44,464 nt of DNA. Source: an uncultured Pelagibacteraceae bacterium. Its GTDB lineage: Bacteria; Pseudomonadota; Alphaproteobacteria; Pelagibacterales; Pelagibacteraceae. The notes beneath the pieces are model-generated. The model made no database searches. It saw only the letters and a list, made by a program, of their open reading frames with translations, and was not told the origin of the DNA. The position numbers were made by a program, and so were the translations under genes. The stretch covers positions 1 to 44,464 of the forward strand of contig CACHYG010000006.1 of NCBI GenBank assembly GCA_902584015.1, read 5' to 3'. Every line of letters starts with the position of its first letter. The stretch's first letter is position 1. This document shows, piece by piece, positions 41,496-44,464 of this stretch.

Positions 41496-42641
41496 ATGGA
41501 ATATTTCGTCATTCTACTTATAGTTGTTATAATTTATCTTCTATATCTACTTAATCAAAAAAAAAACAAACCAATAAATACCGCCACAATAATTAACAAA
41601 AGAGAAGAAAAAACAAAAAGAGTAATTATCGATGAGCTTGAGGATCAGTTTTTTGCATTAAATAAATTTAACATAATTAAATATGCTAATCCAAGTGCAT
41701 TAAAAAGATTTGGTAGTAGTTTAATTGATAAAAACATATCATCTGTAATTCGAAAACCAGAATTAATAGAAAATATTGAAAAAGCTATAGTTGAAAATAA
41801 AACAAAAAATATTGATATTGAAATAGGCTTGCCATCATATCAATTTTATAAAATTTATATTATTCCTGGTCCAACTCATTTATTTACTGAACCAGATTCT
41901 GTTGTGTTATTTTTAAAAGACTTTACTGAAATTACAAAAGCACAAAAATTTAAAACTGATTTTGTCGCCAATGTAAGCCATGAATTAAGAACACCCTTGA
42001 TGGCTATCAAAGGATCTTTAGAAACTATTGAAGGTCCAGCGGCAGAAGACGATAAAGCAAAAAAAAAATTTATGAAAATAATGACTGATCAATCAAATAG
42101 AATGGAAAATTTAATTAATGATCTTTTAATACTCACAAGAATTGAATTAGAAGAACACATAAGGCCAAACTCTTTAGTTAATATAAATGATCTTTTCAAA
42201 ACAATCATCAGTAATTTTGAGATTGTTTTAAAAAAAAAGAAATTAAATATTAATTTATCTCTCACAAATCCAACAATTGTTATTGGAGATGAAAAAAAAT
42301 TACAAACTGTTTTTTCTAATCTTTTAGATAATGCAATTAAGTATTCAAAGGAAAATAAGTCTATTTTTATATCAAGTGAAATTAGTGATGGTAAATTGTT
42401 AGAAAAAAATTTTATGATCAGTGTTAAAGACGAAGGTGTTGGCATTCCTCAAAGATATATTTCTAGAATTACAGAAAGATTTTTTAGAGTAGATCTTGAA
42501 CAAAGTAATAAGGTTGGTGGAACTGGTTTAGGATTAGCTATTGTTAAACATATAGTTACTCAACATCGTGGACACTATGAGATTCTAAGTGAGGAAAACC
42601 AAGGAACTGAAATTCAAATTTATTTACCAGCGAAAACTTAA
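41496..42641 (+). CDS. phoR: PhoR-like phosphate-regulon sensor histidine kinase
   Basis: N-terminal TM, PAS-like region, HisKA FVANVSHELRTPLMAIKGSLETIEG, HATPase GTGLGLAIVKHIV; near pstS. Confidence 0.85.
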   Translation: MEYFVILLIVVIIYLLYLLNQKKNKPINTATIINKREEKTKRVIIDELEDQFFALNKFNIIKYANPSALKRFGSSLIDKNISSVIRKPELIENIEKAIVENKTKNIDIEIGLPSYQFYKIYIIPGPTHLFTEPDSVVLFLKDFTEITKAQKFKTDFVANVSHELRTPLMAIKGSLETIEGPAAEDDKAKKKFMKIMTDQSNRMENLINDLLILTRIELEEHIRPNSLVNINDLFKTIISNFEIVLKKKKLNINLSLTNPTIVIGDEKKLQTVFSNLLDNAIKYSKENKSIFISSEISDGKLLEKNFMISVKDEGVGIPQRYISRITERFFRVDLEQSNKVGGTGLGLAIVKHIVTQHRGHYEILSEENQGTEIQIYLPAKT

Positions 42642-42731
42642 ATTTAAAAAGTATTATATTGTAATAGTTTTAGAAGGTTTTTTTAACAATTCTTTACTTG
42701 ATTAATGTTAATCTTTTAATTAATTTTTTAT

Positions 42732-43340
42732 ATGGTTAAAATATTCAAAAATATTTTGATTTTTGCTTTTTTGTTAAGTTCTATAACAACAAGTGTTTTT
42801 TCTAAAGATATCACAACATTATTAAGAAATCAGCAACTTACAGTTTTTGATATTGGAATTTTTAGATTAGAAGCAGATTTAAAAACCTCATATCCTTCTA
42901 TAAAAGATCATTTAGAAGTTACTGAAGATGAATTTTATACAGACGTAGTTACCTCGTATTCTAAAAATTCAATTGATTTAATTGTTTCTGTTCCTATGAA
43001 TGAAAATCTCAAGAAGGAAAATTATTTTTCAGATTCTTTTAGATGTAAAAATATTTTTAATTCTGTAAGAGATTTTTTATTGAGGAATGAAAATTTGAGT
43101 AATTACAGATATACTATGGCTACAAGTTATTTAACCTCTATATTTTCAACCCCAAGTTCATGGCCAAGCTGGAGATATGATGAAGAAATTAGAGAAGAAT
43201 TAGTAAACTTAGTAAAACTAGAAATAACTTTACGTCCAAGCAATGAACTAGCTCTTAATGAACAGGTAAACCCTGTTTCATGTATTGGTGGCCTAGAAAG
43301 TGATATTGATCAGATAATTATATCAAAAAAATACAACTAA
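42732..43340 (+). CDS. Uncharacterised secreted protein in the pho locus
   Basis: 202-aa ORF with clear N-terminal signal peptide (ILIFAFLLSSITTSVFSKD); no family recognised by eye; between phoR and pstS. Confidence 0.8.
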   Translation: MVKIFKNILIFAFLLSSITTSVFSKDITTLLRNQQLTVFDIGIFRLEADLKTSYPSIKDHLEVTEDEFYTDVVTSYSKNSIDLIVSVPMNENLKKENYFSDSFRCKNIFNSVRDFLLRNENLSNYRYTMATSYLTSIFSTPSSWPSWRYDEEIREELVNLVKLEITLRPSNELALNEQVNPVSCIGGLESDIDQIIISKKYN

Positions 43341-43352
43341 AAAGTTACCTTT

Positions 43353-43379
43353 TTAACAAAAGTGTAACAATTCTGTAAT
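43353..43379 (+). promoter_or_regulatory. Pho-box-like repeats upstream of pstS
   Basis: TTAACAA-AAGT-GTAACAA and overlapping GTGTAAC-AATT-CTGTAAT, both with 11-bp period. Confidence 0.6.
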
Positions 43380-43449
43380 ATTAAAGATTCAATAAATTTA
43401 TACTTGTCAGCAATCTTTTAAATAAAAAATAAAGAAAGGATTAAAGATA

Positions 43450-44464
43450 ATGAAAAAACTAACTATAGTAATTGCTTCATTAGTTGCTTTATCAATAGCA
43501 ACTGTTGCTCAAGCAAGAGATCAAATTAAGATAGTTGGTTCTTCTACGGTATTCCCTTACGCAACAGTTGTTGCTGAAAGATTTGGTGGTTCAGGATTTA
43601 AAACTCCTGTAATCGAATCTACTGGTACTGGTGGTGGAGCTAAACTATTCTGTGCTGGTGTAGGTGAACAACATCCTGATATTACAAATGCATCAAGAGC
43701 TATGAAAGATAAAGAAAAAGCTCTTTGTAAGAAAAATGGTGTAAATGAAATCGTTGAGATCGTAATTGGTAACGATGGTATTACATTAGCTTACAGCAAA
43801 GATGCAAAACCAGTAAACTTTACTAAAGAACATTTGTATTTAGCACTAGCTGCTCATACAGTTGTTGACGGTAAATTAGTTCCAAATATTTATAAAACTT
43901 GGGACCAAATTGACCCTAGCTTACCAAAACAAAAAATTTCAGTGATGATCCCACCAGGAACATCAGGAACTAGAGATGCTTGGAATTCTTTAGTTATGAA
44001 AAAAGGTATGACCAAAGAAGCTAAAGCTCTTTATAAAGCTGGTTTTGAAGCTGGAAATAAAAAATACAAAAAACCTCAAAAACTTTACAGAGAAGATGGT
44101 GCTGCTATTGAAGTTGGAGAAAATGATAGTTTAATCATCCAAAAGTTAACTCAAGATAAAGATATGTTTGGTTTCTTTGGTTTCAGTTATTTCTTAGCTG
44201 CAAAAGATAAATTGCAAGCAGCAAGTATTGATGGTGGACAACCATCATTGAAGTCTATTCAAGACTACAGTTATGCTGTTGCTAGACCTTTATTCTTCTA
44301 CGTGAAAAAAGCTCACGTTGGAGTAATTCCAGGTTTACATGAGTTTGTGAAAGAATTCACAACGAAGAAAGCTATTGGAAAAGGTGGTTACCTAGCAGAC
44401 ATTGGTTTAGTGCCATTAGACTCTAAGTTGTATAAAACAACTAGAACTAATGCTACCAAACTAG
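43450..44464 (+). CDS. pstS: Phosphate ABC transporter substrate-binding protein PstS (3' truncated by window edge)
   Basis: MKKLTIVIASLVALSIATVAQARDQIKIVGSSTVFPYATVVAERF, TGTGGGAKLFCAGVG, GTSGTRDAWN; frame open to window end, absent from ORF track for lack of a stop. Confidence 0.94.
   Translation, partial: MKKLTIVIASLVALSIATVAQARDQIKIVGSSTVFPYATVVAERFGGSGFKTPVIESTGTGGGAKLFCAGVGEQHPDITNASRAMKDKEKALCKKNGVNEIVEIVIGNDGITLAYSKDAKPVNFTKEHLYLALAAHTVVDGKLVPNIYKTWDQIDPSLPKQKISVMIPPGTSGTRDAWNSLVMKKGMTKEAKALYKAGFEAGNKKYKKPQKLYREDGAAIEVGENDSLIIQKLTQDKDMFGFFGFSYFLAAKDKLQAASIDGGQPSLKSIQDYSYAVARPLFFYVKKAHVGVIPGLHEFVKEFTTKKAIGKGGYLADIGLVPLDSKLYKTTRTNATKL

Noticed and set aside
42089-42445. 118-aa and similar minus-strand ORFs antisense to phoR, valS, aapM, trkA and others in the track
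   Set aside because: Shadow ORFs of conserved genes; low-complexity Phe/Ser/Ile-rich translations typical of antisense AT-rich sequence
1-44464. CRISPR arrays, transposons, prophage, toxin-antitoxin or defence islands
   Set aside because: None seen: no spaced direct-repeat arrays, transposase/integrase or phage proteins; the tRNA genes are not flanked by integrase or att-like duplications

Overview
AT-rich chromosomal segment that looks like a streamlined alphaproteobacterium of the SAR11/Pelagibacterales type (taxon inferred from product sequences, gene order and density, not from a marker search). From about 1 to 27.7 kb it is a compact housekeeping backbone: bamA-skp-fabZ-lpxD-lpxA-lpxI-lpxB, gltX, lexA, ppiD-trpEGDC, tpiA-secG-pyrG-kdsA-eno-ftsB-lipA-coq10, cinA-pgpA-ispDF, ntrYX-trkAH. 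This matches the classical alphaproteobacterial order with several blocks apparently missing (e.g. pdhABC-lpd between ftsB and lipA). From 27.7 to 32.2 kb there is tRNA-Arg and a general L-amino-acid ABC transporter (aapJQMP-like), with an unusual structured leader and an intrinsic terminator after the binding protein gene. From 32.3 to 38.6 kb: an XRE regulator, tRNA-Asn, tRNA-Cys, valS, ilvD and a manC-like gene. From 38.6 kb to the end is a phosphate/lipid-remodelling neighbourhood: a diacylglycerol kinase-like gene divergent from a PlcP-like metallophosphoesterase, a GT4 glycosyltransferase, a PhoR-like kinase, an uncharacterised secreted protein and a truncated pstS. Pho-box-like 11-bp-phased repeats sit before plcP/dagK and pstS. 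I found no CRISPR array, IS element, prophage, rRNA or obvious defence system. The best leads are the Pho-linked unknown protein with the symmetric Pho-box pair, and the tandem inverted repeats in the aapJ leader. I do not claim a clearly new system.
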